64,000 bases of DNA from Conus ventricosus (lineage: Eukaryota; Mollusca; Gastropoda; Neogastropoda; Conidae): positions 49,180,327 to 49,244,326 of the forward strand of contig CM031600.1 in the NCBI GenBank assembly GCA_018398815.1. The letters are read 5' to 3'. The position numbers and the translations under genes were made by a program. Below are positions 11,113 through 22,810 of this stretch, piece by piece (position 1 is the stretch's first letter; the number at the start of each line of letters is the position of its first letter). Under the pieces are notes generated by a model. The model worked only from the letters and a program-made list of their open reading frames with translations. It was not told where the DNA came from and searched no databases.

Positions 11113-11124
11113 CGAGTGCGTGTG

Positions 11125-11160
<36 letters not shown>
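10906..11160. repeat. (CT)n and (GT)n microsatellites
   Basis: CT repeats at about 10911-11019, then GT repeats at about 11052-11158, inside the DNA transposon. Confidence 0.95.
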
Positions 11161-11254
11161 TGCGTGCTTGTGTTCGTGCGCGCACGTATGTGTGTATGTG
11201 TGTCTTGCAATTTCTGTTAATATTTGTTAATGTTGCAACTTTCTTGTCTTTGAA

Positions 11255-11432
11255 GTGAATAACTAAATAAATGAATAACTAAATAAATAAATAATAAAGA
11301 AAGAAAGAAAAACAAATTATGGATTTAAAAAATTGAATTAATGAATGAATGAGTAAATGGATGAATACATGAATAAATAGACAATGAATAGAAAACTAAA
11401 TGACTGAGTAACTAAATAACTACAAAAAAGGA

Positions 11433-11464
<32 letters not shown>

Positions 11465-11945
11465 AATAACAATTAATTAATTAGTAAATAAATAAATGAA
11501 TGAATGAATAAATAAATTAAGTAAATAAATAAATAAATAAATGAAAAAAATAACTGATTAAATCACAAAAATAATGAATCAATAAATGAATAAATAAAAA
11601 TTTTTACGTAAGTGAATGAAACCAACCAAGCAAGCAACCAGCAACCAACCAACCAACAATGAATGAATGAATGAGTGAATGAATGAATGAATGAATGAAT
11701 GAATGAATGAGCAAAATAAATAAATAAAATACATAGATACATAAATGAATAATAAATAAATAATGAATACATAAATAAATAAATACATAATGAATACATA
11801 AATAGATAAATACTTTAATGATAAACAAATAAATCAATCAAACAATCAATCAATGAACGAACGAACAAACGAACGAACGAATGAGTGAATAAATAAATAA
11901 TAAATAAATAAATAAATAAATACATTAATAGATGAATAAGTAAAG
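11255..11945. repeat. Degenerate tetranucleotide block (AAAT/GAAT/GAAC)
   Basis: About 690 bases are made of AATA, GAAT, GAAA and GAAC units with many transitions between unit types. This is the target of the CR1-like LINE in copy B; the uninterrupted site is 11880/11881. Confidence 0.9.
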
Positions 11946-12662
11946 AACATTGTACACGCGCACATTTCCAAAACACAATTTGGCTCAAGGCGCTGCGAAT
12001 TGAACCCAACACGCACCCTCATAACGGTTCACGCATTTCAAGTGTCTCACTGATGCACACTCGCAAGACAACACATTACCACACTCACACACACGCGAAG
12101 AGCTTTCTTGGGGATCTTGACCTCAATATCGGTGGAATGAACAGAGTTTAAAAACACTACAGCTCAACTATGCAAGTTTGATGTCAAACAACTGATCGAA
12201 CCCTTTATTGGGGAGGTCCGCTATTGCGGGGCTGGTCAGTCCCCCAGTTGTTCCCGTTTTAAAGGTGAGTCACTGAGTAATGTAAATTTCAAACAAAACA
12301 CTAAAATTCAAAAAGAAATTCAATGGTCATTCAATAACACACATAAAACAAACAGATAAACAAAAATATGTTCTATCTGTTAATTTAAGTTCGTTTTAAA
12401 TAAACTCCAACTAAAACGTTCATATACTGGATGTACAGTTTCGAATGCAGCATTCGAAAATAACCGCCGAAGTTGCGTTTAACAAAATTAATCGTCTACA
12501 GCGAACAGGCCGTCCACACAATACCCTGAGCTACAAGCCAAAGTACGAAAGTTCGCCTACGCCCAAAAAAGTCAAGTCTGGAATTTTTTTTACTCTTTCT
12601 TTAGTCAAACCTTTATATCAGCGATATTTTTAGGGTCCAGTCTTGACCTTGACCTTGGCCGT

Positions 12663-13510
12663 TCAACAATATTCGGAAGGGATATGAGCCAAAGCACCTG
12701 CACACCAAGTTTCAACATCCTATGTTAACTGGTGCTTGAGATATGGCTAAAAATATATTTTCAGTGTTCAAGGTCATACAACCTTTCCTTGAGATTGATG
12801 GGTCAACAATATTCGGAAGAGGCATGGGCCAAAGCGCTTTCACACCAAGTTTCAACATCCTATGTTGACTGGTGCTTGAGACATGGCTAAAAGTTTATTT
12901 TTCAGTGTTCAAGGTCATACGACTTTGACCTTGACCATGATCGATCAACAGTATTCGGAGGGGCATGAGGCAAAGCACCTTCACACTAAGTTTGAATATC
13001 CTACGTTGACTGGTGCTTAATATATGGCTAAAAAATACATTTTTAGTGTTCAAGGTCATACGACCTTGACCTTGAACCTGACCTGGATCGGTCAACACTA
13101 TTCGGAAGGGGCATTGCCAAAGCACAGGCACTCCAACTTTCAACATCCTATGTTGACTGGTGCTTGAGATATGGCTAAAATATATTTTCAGTGTTCGAGG
13201 TCATACGACCTTGACCTTGACCTTTATCGGTCAACAATACTCGGAAGTGGCATGAGCCGAAGCACATGCACTCAAGTTTCAACATACTATGTTGAATGCT
13301 GCTTGAGATATTGCTAGAAATAGATTTTCAGTTTTTAAGGTCATACGATCTTGACCTTGACCTTGATCGGTCAACAATATTCCAAAGGGGCTTGAGCCAA
13401 AGTACCTGCACAACAAGTTTCAACATCTTATGTTGACTGGTGCTTGAGATATGGCTAAAAATAGATTTTCAATGTCAATGTCATAAAGTCAAGGTTGTGA
13501 CCTTGACCTT
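12663..13510 (+). repeat. 140-base minisatellite, six units
   Basis: Units begin with TCAACAATATTCGGAAG-like sequence at 12663, 12803, 12945, 13092, 13231 and 13371 (spacing 139-147). Each contains CATGAGCCAAAGCAC, TTTCAACATCCTATGTTGAC and a TCAAGGTCATACGACC followed by TTGACCTTGACC. The degraded counterpart in copy B is about 51370-52220. Confidence 0.9.
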
Positions 13511-13616
13511 TACGTAAACCCCAAAAGGCACATCTACAGTACCTATTATACATGTGTGTCAAGTTTCACTTTCCTATCTTTATTCCTTCATGATGATATG
13601 CTGTTGACAAACATGC

Positions 13617-13621
13617 ACACA

Positions 13622-13670
<49 letters not shown>

Positions 13671-13728
13671 AGCACGCACACACACACACACACATACATA
13701 CATACATACATACATACATACATACATA
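13617..13728. repeat. (CA)n and (CATA)n microsatellite
   Basis: CA repeats followed by about nine CATA units. Confidence 0.95.
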
Positions 13729-13962
13729 GCCACTACACGACAAAAACAATATAACCCACTTCGTAAACTTCGGGGTTATAAATATGACCAAAATTCCGCC
13801 AGAAAAGTAGAAAGCGCGGTGGACAAACGGGCCGACAGGCCGAGAGACAGATGGATGGATGAAAGACACGTGAAATGGGATCGGTCACCGTCCCACATTG
13901 TAGACCCGGAACACAAAAATCAGTGATTCCTCAAACATTCCCTGTGAAAATATGTACACATG

Positions 13963-14077
13963 CGGCACGGATTGTCGTTATGACAATCCGTGCCGGTAGA
14001 CCCATAGCAGATCCGGCACGGATTGTCGCATTCGTGAATTTGCAACAATCCGTGCCGTTGCGGACAATCCGTGCCGC
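13963..14077 (+). repeat. Right subterminal repeat cluster (GGCACGGATTGTCGCA)
   Basis: About five copies in alternating orientation. They include the back-to-back pair GGCACGGATTGTCG and GACAATCCGTGCC at 13963-13993, which could fold into a hairpin. It mirrors the left cluster and ends four bases before the transposon border. Confidence 0.8.
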
Positions 14078-14081
14078 CACA

Positions 14082-14234
14082 GACCAGCGTCGTCAGCTGC
14101 TGCCTTTCCTGAAGGAAGCGAAGGCAGCCAACAAGAAAGCGTTCCTCAGCTTCGACACCCTGGTCATCGAAGGCAAGTCCTTTGTCTACGACTCCACAAC
14201 CTGCGGTCTAGTGGAGCGACAGAGTCGGGGATGA
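14082..14234 (+). pseudogene. LINE ORF1 C-terminus, displaced (copy A)
   Basis: The frame reading LLPFLKEAKAANKKAF and IEGKSFVYDSTTCG is the continuation of the ORF1 protein broken at 10625. This C-terminal segment closes the nucleic-acid-binding part of LINE-1-type ORF1 proteins. It joins in frame across the GACCAG target site. The stop near 14234 ends ORF1. The degraded counterpart in copy B is about 52755-52880. Confidence 0.75.
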
Positions 14235-14410
14235 GAGGCAGGCCAGCGTCATCAGAATGCGGACAGCAGGTGGAGACGATCTCCCAGCGACCCTGTCATC
14301 ACCCTTCGGTCATCGGCTGGCAGACACACACACACACACACATCAACCCATTTCATCCGCCCATATCCACACACTTTTACCCAGTGAAGTGTTCTCTGTG
14401 CTTCAAATAA

Positions 14411-15864
14411 TGGCGTGAAATGTTCAAGGTTTATTTCACAAGTTAAAAAGTTATTCGTTCAGACGTTTTTTGTGAAAGGTTTAAAATATTTTCCTTCTCG
14501 GAAGTGTGGCTATGTAAAAAAAAAAGTAATATAAAAATGCTTTCCCGGATTTTCATGTGTTTTACTCTCCACGCACGACAAAACTGAAAAATGGTGGTGG
14601 CGTCTGTGTACACAAATCTGTTATGTGCCATGTGGAGTATATGCTTCAATCAACAGAGGACTGTTTTTCTGACGGTTGGTAAGTGTGTTTTGAATTCTCC
14701 CTTTGACATTCTTACTGCGTTTGTTTACATTGCTCCTGAACGTTCGGTGATCTATGGAAAGAACAATGATAACAGTATTGATTTGTTAGAAAACCGTATG
14801 TCAGAGGTGATGGACCGATATCCTGACTTACCTTGGCTACTGTGTGGCGATTGTAATGCCCGCACGTCTGAACTCTTTGATGTGGATAACGTCGGTGAAA
14901 ATAGACACGCACAAATACTACAAGATGCAGAAATAATAATGCAGAATGTGCCACAAACTATTCGTAAATCTAAAGACAGTGGTGTCAATAATTTGGTCGT
15001 AGACTTACTGAACTATGTACAGAATATGATCTGTTAATTGTAAATTGAAGAACTGAAGGGGATAGTGAGGAAGAAATTACATGCATAGCAAACCAGGGTA
15101 AAATGTAGTAGATTATTTTCTTTGTTCACAATTACTGTTTGATACTGTTGTTGATATGTGCATGGCAACACCAGGTGTGAATCTGATCATTTTCCTATTG
15201 TTGCTTCCTTTACTTATGTTGATGGCATGGAGACTGAGGACAATGCTGAACAAATTGTACTTGAAGAAGAGTTTCGATTCGTTTGGAAGGAAGAATGTGC
15301 AGTCATTTGCTGATTATATTTTCTGTAACAAAGAAAGAGAATTTCAAAATTTTATGACAGCACTCGAGTGTGACGTTGAGGCGGGGTCTACCTGTCTTGT
15401 TACATTCCTTCAGAACGCTGCGGGTCAAATGAGTCAAAGCGGAATATGAAAATATCCCGTGAACAGCCTCCCTGGTGAGACGAGGAGTGTGAGCGTGCGA
15501 AAGAAAAGAAATAACAACATCTGGGTGTATTCAGACGGTCTAATTCAAGGGAGGATTTAATCAGTTATCTGAATCAAAAGCAGCAAGTTAAAGAATTGTG
15601 TGAAAGTAAAAAAGTAGTAGAAAATGAGCGCGCTTTAAACGAACTAAATGCTGCGTGTTCTGATATAATTCCAGATCGTTTTGGCAAAAGTTAAGTCATT
15701 GACATCAACCAAACCGAACTGTTCGAAATTGATCTCACCTCGTACGTGGTATGATTTACTTTAAAATTTTGTTCAAAGAAGAGCAAGCAGCGGATGACTC
15801 TGATTTCGGCCGGGAGGTTGATGATGTTCTAAATGATCATGTATGTATATTAATTCTCAGTTTT
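14411..15864 (+). pseudogene. LINE ORF2 endonuclease half (copy A)
   Basis: ORF2 of the same LINE starts at an ATG near 14411, followed by an endonuclease motif-I-like WNVQGLFHKL in which the Trp codon is now TGA. Later frames show APERSVIYG, DLPWLLCGDCNART (the GDxN region of the apurinic-type endonuclease) and, at 15156-15449, the linker FADYIFCNKEREFQNFM. Several frameshifts break the gene. At about 15865 it is interrupted by another LINE, and its reverse transcriptase resumes near 18395. The enzyme would nick target DNA for target-primed reverse transcription. Confidence 0.7.
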
Positions 15865-18395
15865 TTGATACCACCAAAGACCTTGGAATAGTGCAGTCAG
15901 TTGAAATACCAACACGTGGCAATGCATTCCTGGATTTATTTTTTACCAATTGTCCAGGCGCTTTAGGCAATCAGGAATTAATTGCAGGCCTGGTGATCAT
16001 GACATAATCCTCGTAGAGAGCAACTTTCAACCCTTTCGAAGAAAACCCCCTAAACGTACCATCAGACTCTGGACCAATCAGACTTACCAAAATTATGCAG
16101 GGATACTCATGATTTCAGTAGTCTTTTTTTGAGGTCTCATAGTTAAAGATAATGTCAATGACCTTTGGAAGTGTATAAAAACTAACTGAAATTTATTATG
16201 GATGACAACATACCTACTAAAATAACTTCAAGCAAGAACCACCAGCCATGGATTAATACAAAACCTAAACGTTTGTTGAGAAGGAAACATTGGTTCTTTA
16301 AGAAATTGAAACTACACCCTAATTCAGAAAGATTACTGATTAGGTATAAACATATTAAGAGAAGGTGTCAGAGAGAATGTAGGCTTGCTCACTCCTATTA
16401 TGTTAATTCGATGATTTCAGCAGGTGATCATCAAAACAAGAAATTATGGTCTTACATAAGGAGTAAGAGACAGGACAACATTGGGATTCCAGACCTGAGA
16501 AACAACCAGAATAACCTAATACTGGACCCAGAAGGGAAAGCAAATTTACTAAACAAGCAGTTTTGTTCGTTTTTTCAAATCCCAAGCCTTTAATTAACGT
16601 TAGACTAAAGGATGATGATAAACTCCCTGAAATGCAAAACATCAAAGTAAACAAAGCAGGAGTATTTAGTTACTGACCAACATCAATGAAAACAAAGCTA
16701 CTGGTCCTGATGGCGTTCCTGGCAAGCTCTTAAAATTATGTGCCAATGAATTGACTGAGGTATACCAACTACTTTTACCAAGCTTCACTGGACCAGGGAA
16801 TAATACCTGATGAGTGGCAAGATGCGAGCATTGTTCCTTTATTCAAAAAGGGTGACAAAACAAAAGCAGAGCATTATAGACCTGTATCTCTTACACCCAC
16901 ATCAGCAAAACTACTTGAACACATAATATATAGTAGCATAATGGACCATCTTGACAAATATGACTTCTTAAATAACGCCCAGCATGGTTTTAGACAGCGA
17001 AGGAGTTGTGAGACTCAACTTATAACAACTCTCAATGATTTTAATAACTGTCTTAACAACAGACAGCAAATAGATGCAATTTTATTAGAATTTTCTAAAG
17101 CCTTTGATAAGTTTGACCATGAGGGCCTGCTGCTTAAATTAGAACACATCGGCATTGGCGGTTTTTTGTTAAAATGGGCTAGATCATTCCTCGTTGGGAG
17201 AACGCAGAACGTTGTTGTGGAAGGGTCGTCATCCCATTGTAAACCAGTCTTGTCAGGTGTACCACAGGGAACTGTTCTGGGGCCCTTGTTTTTCTTAATT
17301 TATAGAAATGACATAAGTAGAAATCTCTCTCCTGGAACTACTATAAGGCTTTTTGCAGATGACAGCTTAGTATATAGAACAATCAGAAGCAAGAATGATA
17401 CACGCATTCTACAAGAAGATCTAAACGGTTTACGATAGTGGGAAAAAACTTGGAAAATAGAATTTCATCCCCAGAAGTGCCAAGTGTTGCGTATATGTAA
17501 TAAACGCTCACCAACTAGATCAGAATATTCTATTCATAAGACTATTCTTAAAGAAACCAGTGCTGCAAAATATTTAGGCGTGATTATAGATAGTCATCTC
17601 AAATGGAAAGAACACTACAATTTTAGTATGTAAGAAAGCAAATAACATCTTAGCTTTCTTACACAGAAATATCAACGACTGCCCCAAAAAGGTTAAAGAC
17701 GACTGCTACAAAACACTGGTTAGACTAGTACTGGAATATGGTTACTCAGTCTGGGATCCTTACCATCTAAAGGACATTGATAACCTCGAAAAGAGTCAGA
17801 AGAGAGCAGCACGATTCGTAACAGGAACCATATCAGAGAGAAGGGGAATACTAGGAAGAACATGAGGAAATTAGAATGGAAACCCTTAGAAGAGAGAAGA
17901 GCTTTTATCAAACTTAATACCTTCTTCAAAGGCAGAGCTAAACTGATTGATATTCCAATGGAACAACTAGTATTGAATAAAAGTAGCACCAGGAGTGGCG
18001 GTCGATGTTATACCATACCTGCATCAAATATTGACAGCCACTTACATTCATTTTATCCTAGTTCTGTACGGCTGTGTAACGCACTGCCGGGTGCCATCAA
18101 AGATTGCCACAAATGCAGTCTCATTTAAAAAGCAAATTGATACGACAGTTTTGAGATCTGCATATTGACGATTTTCTGTTTTAACTTCCCCAGATATTTT
18201 ATGGTTACCTGGGCCTGAATCTGGCCATTGCTTTTAACTCTTTGAATATCGTGTGCGACCCCTTGTTGCCAAATGTTGCTCCAGGGGCCAACAGACTGAG
18301 TCGCACTTTATTTCATGTTATTTTATTTTACTTTTTAACATGCGCGCTGGTGACCTACTCGTTTTTGAGTGAACCAGTATTTTAGGAAGAAGAAG
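15865..18395 (+). mobile_element. 5'-truncated CR1/jockey-type LINE nested in another LINE
   Basis: The insert begins inside an endonuclease C-terminus (GNAFLDLFFTN, then DHDIILVES near 16000). It continues through a basic linker (16198-16593) and a reverse transcriptase. The RT shows NAQHGFRQRRSCETQL, LLEFSKAFDKFDH, GVPQGTVLGPL and FADDSLVY (about 17352), most of it in the open frame 16941-17438. The C-terminal end reads YPSSVRLCNALPGAI (17862-18128). An untranslated tail runs to GGAAGAAGAAG near 18390. Frames shift between these parts, so it is inactive. Borders are judged from where the host LINE resumes and are good to about 30 bases. Confidence 0.75.
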
Positions 18396-20510
18396 AGAAG
18401 ACCTGGAAACTGCAGTGATTGTTTAAATGCCCAAGGAGATGGGGACATTTCAGAGGTTGAAATTCGTAGTGCTATTCGTTAATTAAAACATGGAAAAGCA
18501 GCTAGTCCAGATGGTCTGTCCTCTGATTTTTTCATTCACGCTGAAGATGTTCTTGTTAAATTTCTGTATCCGTTGTTCAACAGAATTTTTGAAAGTGGGG
18601 AGTACCCCCAAGCTGGACTGAAAGCTGTCATATTCCCCTTACACAGAAAAGGTAGTTCGCAAAAACAACAGTTATAGGGGGATTTCATTGTTGAACATAA
18701 TCAGCAAATTATACAGTACAGTAGTTAATAACAGACTAAAGGACTTTTGTGATGCAAATGATACTATTCCTGAAGCTCAAACAGGTTTTCGCAAAAGTTA
18801 CAGTACCACAGATAACATTTTTTTCTCTTCAATCACTGGTTCAAAAATGCCTCACAAAACATGGTGGTTGGTTTTACACGCTCTATGTGGATTTCTCTAA
18901 AGCATTTGACAGTATACACAGACAAAAACTGCTATACTTCATATTACAGAAAACAGGTATTCACGGAAAAATGGTCAAAACATTGAAGGCTATGTATAGA
19001 AATGTGAAAGCCGCTGTCAAAGTAGGGACCAGTATAAGTGAGTATTTTGACTGTGTGTCAGGTGTAAGACAGGGATGTGTTTTAGTCCATTGTTCTCTAT
19101 ACTTTGTGTCTGAGATGCAAGCTGACTTATTAGACTGTGGTGCAAGAGGTATCGACATTTTTGCAGACCCACTTGGTATTTTTCTGTTGATGTATGCAGA
19201 TGATATTGCGATAGTTTCCGACTATGTGGCAGACTTGCAGAAGAAGATAGTGTGTCTGGAAATATACTACCGTAAATGGGGTCTGACTGTGAATATGGAT
19301 AAAACCAGATGTGTGGTGGGTTCATTAAATCAACTGAGAAATGGTGGTATGATGGTAAGCAGATCCAGGTTGAACCTAGATACAATTATCTTCGTTATAT
19401 TGCGTTGTATTGTCAGCCACATTAAACTGGTCCAGATGTACAGAAAATCTGTCAGGCAAGGCTCTGAGAGCGGTGGCAGGAATCTCCAAAGGATCTGCTA
19501 ACTTATTCAAAATTTTTGACACGAAAGTAAAGCCAATTCTGTTGTATGGTTCTGAAATATGGGGGTTTCAAATATATGATGCTATTGAAAAAGTCCAGAT
19601 TAAATTTTGAAAGATGGTTTTAGGGGTTGGAAGGGATGTCAAAACAACATTGCCCTTGGGAGTGTGGTAGATATCCTCTATATTGATACATATCTTCGAC
19701 TTGTGAAATATTGGTGAAATATTGGTGCAGGCATGTGTCTATGCCCAACAATGCTGTAAAATGTTGCAAATGCACGATCACTCTGGTAGAAAAAATTGGG
19801 TTACACGTATAAGACTGCTATTGTGCACTTATGTTATGGGCAGATGCAGAATGTAAAAAATGCTCATTGTTTTTATAGATCTGCTCAAACAACGTTTGAA
19901 GGATTCATATTTTCAAGACTGGCATTCTTCGCTTTCTTCATACCCTGACTATTGTATGTATCACCCAGAGCAAGTAATGGCCGGTTACAAGAGTCAGTTG
20001 TCTGCTCGCGAACATCGTCGTGTTTTGTGTCTGTTTAGATGCAATCGGCTACTTCTGAATTAGTGTGTGCCACTCGATTCAACAAATCACTGATCCATTT
20101 TGTAAACAGTGTGATGGTCATTGTATTGAAGATTTATGTCATTTCATGTCAATCTGTCCTAAATATTCCACACTTCGCAGGAAATTCATACCCTTGTATT
20201 ATTGTTGTTATGTTTTCTATCAGAATTTAAGAAACAGTTATTAGGTAGAAATATGTCAAATGAATTGTTATTCAAAGTTGCAGTATACATTACTGGATCC
20301 TTAAAATTAAGGAAATGAAATCTCTGTCTAAAGCTGATTCGTAAGGTACACGTTTACTTGTGATGCTTATAAAATTTGCCATGTATTTCTTGTTTCTTTG
20401 TCATTATACTCTTTCAACTCACCTATACCATGCTAATTACTGTGCAATTCAGTTCTCATATTCATATGGGCCAGAGGGCCTGCAAAAACAGAATAAACCA
20501 TTATTATTAT
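18396..20510 (+). pseudogene. LINE ORF2 reverse transcriptase half (copy A)
   Basis: The host LINE resumes with EVEIRSAIR and HGKAASPDGLSSDF. The reverse transcriptase shows AQTGFRKSYSTTDNIF, LYVDFSKAFDSIHR, VSGVRQGCV and the catalytic YADDIAIV (19193-19204), mainly in the frame 18749-19501. After it, frames in 19410-20230 carry a C-terminal zinc-like segment, CDGHCIEDLCHFMSICPKY. The 3' end is AATAAACCATTATTATTATT at about 20490-20515, an ATT-repeat tail next to CA repeats. This RT is a different clade from the LINE nested in it; an I/RTE-X-like affiliation is a guess. Confidence 0.75.
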
Positions 20511-20516
20511 TATTAC

Positions 20517-20660
20517 ACACACAACACACACACACACCACAACAAACACACACACACACACACACACACCCACACACGTGCGGCGCGCGCACACACACAC
20601 ACACTTGGGCCTGTGCCCACACATCCATACACACACATGTGTACATTCACTATACACACA
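20517..20660. repeat. (CA)n compound microsatellite
   Basis: CA-rich repeats with CG interruptions directly follow the LINE tail. Confidence 0.9.
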
Positions 20661-20689
20661 TACACAAAAAAACAACCAATGTTAGGAAG

Positions 20690-20908
20690 GCACTCAGGTC
20701 TCACCAGCGCATTAGGCTAATGCGTAGGTCAGACATCTGCTAAGTCGTAGCCACGAGACCCTCTTCTTCAATTCTCTCATCTTAGTTGTTGATTCATTAT
20801 CCATCAGCGTGGAATCATGCGTAGTGTGGTCTCGAAACTTTACGGATGCGGTGTAGCATATATGGACTAGTCCGCACGCAGTGACACCTTGAATAAACTG
20901 AAACTGAA

Positions 20909-20912
<4 letters not shown>
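20690..20912 (+). mobile_element. SINE-like element with TGAAAC-type tail
   Basis: The sequence runs from GGCACTCAGGTCTCACCAGC through GGACTAGTCCGCACGCAGTGACACC to a tail CTGAAACTGAAACT. It ends in a GT microsatellite. The GATGCGGTGTAGCATATATGG body and the ACTGAA tail resemble an abundant gastropod repeat I know by pattern, not by a search. There is no coding frame. The copy B counterpart is at about 58980-59190. Confidence 0.5.

Positions 20913-20972
<60 letters not shown>
20913..20972. repeat. (GT)n microsatellite
   Basis: About 30 GT units follow the SINE tail. Confidence 0.95.
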
Positions 20973-20973
<1 letters not shown>

Positions 20974-21898
20974 CTGCCTGTCTCATCACTCCAAAGGTTG
21001 GGCAGGTCGGTCTGTTCGTAGAAATCTGCGACCTATGTAACCGGATGTGTCTACATGTCCACCTCGGGTCTTGAGAGTAGTCTTCTCAAACACAACACGT
21101 GTCACCTCGGCAGCAGTCGGACACGGTTCTCTGGCCCAGTCTCAGTTTGTCCGTTGAAAATGCTACACGGTATTCTCCAAACGGATTCAGTGTAATTATT
21201 CTCAAGACATAAGAGGCAGACATCCCTCTTTCAAAATAGCCTTATAATGATGGTGAGATTACTGACAAAAGATACTGTCAACTGCGGAAAGAAACCGTTG
21301 ATTAATTCACACAAAAGCAGTGTCTTGTAAATCCTTTAAATAGAAGAAGCGTTCAGAAACATTGTTCGTGCTTTCAAAAGGCTACCTCAACGCGTCTCAC
21401 AACTTTCCTTTTGACCCGTTAATGTTTTGATGACAAGGAATAGAGAATCTGTCAGCATCTCATTAATTTCAACTGGGTCATAAGGCAGTGGCCACCCACA
21501 CATACACACACGCGCGCACGCGCGCTCGCACGCATGCACCCACAACCACTCAACCCCCACCCCCATCACATGCAGAGCACTCCTCCCCCGCATCCGCACC
21601 CCCCCCCCCCCCCCCCCCCGACACAAACACATCCAAACAGAGAGAGAGAGAGAGGGAGAGTTTCATTAATTAAAGAAGACGTTACTGCATGCAGATTTTT
21701 CCACAGACTTCTACACTGCACCACGTCTGCTTAGCCAGGAGGCCAAAGCAAGTACGGTTTACAGCTAGATAAAGAAATATATGAATAATAAGATAAGAAC
21801 AGTCGGAGCAAAGGGTCTCATGAACAACATTTGACAAATGCCTGACTTATGCATTATCACAACGTGCTGGTCATGTCTTGCAGCTCGCTCACACACAC

Positions 21899-21930
<32 letters not shown>

Positions 21931-22570
21931 ACACACACACACACCACACACACGCACACACACACACACACACCTACATGACAGTGCTCCCGAGGTAATT
22001 GAGAAAATTATATAACATGATCTTTAAACAGACAGTAGACAGGTACCGTAAGCACAATAAACAGATCTCTATCAAGGGACGTATCTGTATGTAGCATTAC
22101 TGACAATATTTCACACTCATTTCTTTCTATCCACATTTATGCTAATTATATGATTAAGTACAGCCACTAAGCTAGAATGTTTCCACTGATTATCCTTAAA
22201 AGGAGTACAGTTTATTGTTTACATTATTTTTAGTTATGACGTTCATTCCTAACATGCATTGTATTTGTTTTTGTTTTCCCTGTTTTTCATTACTTTCGAC
22301 GCAAGCGTGGGTCCATAAACATCTATGACTTGTGCATAGCCCAATGAAACCTTTCGTACTACGCACACTGAAGGAATGTCATTGCACACACAGCCACGTC
22401 ACCAAAGCCTAGTCAATTAACCGTGTCCTTTAAAGTAAGCACATACGCGCAGCTTTGTTTGCGATCGACCTGAAAAGACCGACCGACCGTCTGTAAATCT
22501 GAAGTCGCACATCACGTCTTAGATCGATCTTGACATTAGGTTGTCAGAGCCACAAATAAAGCAACAAATG
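20973..22570. other. Unassigned spacer with short CA/GA/C-rich tracts
   Basis: Low-complexity tracts occur at 21498-21660 (CA, poly-C of about 21 bases, GA) and 21892-21973 (CA). The rest shows no gene or repeat I recognise. The counterpart in copy B is about 59190-60720. Confidence 0.5.
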
Positions 22571-22577
22571 TGGGGGC

Positions 22578-22579
22578 TA

Positions 22580-22624
<45 letters not shown>

Positions 22625-22711
22625 CAGTAGTAGTTGTTGTTGTTGTTGTTGTAGCAGCAGCAGCTGCAGCAGCAGCAGTAGTAGTAGAGTAGTAGTAGTA
22701 GTAGTAGTAGT
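22578..22711. repeat. (GTA)n / (GTT)n / (GCA)n microsatellite
   Basis: Trinucleotide units change from GTA to GTT to GCA and back to GTA. Confidence 0.95.
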
Positions 22712-22810
22712 TCAGTTCAATGTATATTGCTTATATTCCAGCCGACTGTAAGAGGTCGTATCAGGGCTTCCAAATCAAAGTCAAGACGCAAGATAAACCG
22801 AATTTGACAA

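Larger units (their letters stand above)
10626..14081. mobile_element. Non-autonomous DNA transposon with multi-copy subterminal motif
   Basis: The insertion splits LINE ORF1 and is bounded by GACCAG at 10620-10625 and 14082-14087. Removing it with one GACCAG restores an uninterrupted Arg-Asp-Gln-Arg-Arg-Gln reading, so both borders are well supported. Both ends are packed with GGCACGGATTGTCGCA in direct and inverted orientation. The interior is CT/GT microsatellite, about 690 bases of AAAT/GAAT tetranucleotides, a 140-base minisatellite and CA/CATA repeats. No transposase is visible, and the superfamily is not determined (6-bp duplication, ends TGTACC...CCACA). Confidence 0.8.

Noticed and set aside
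11980..12080. Minus-strand B-box-like GGGTTCAATTCGC suggesting a tRNA or SINE
   Set aside because: No A-box at proper distance and no cloverleaf. It lies inside the DNA transposon and could be chance.
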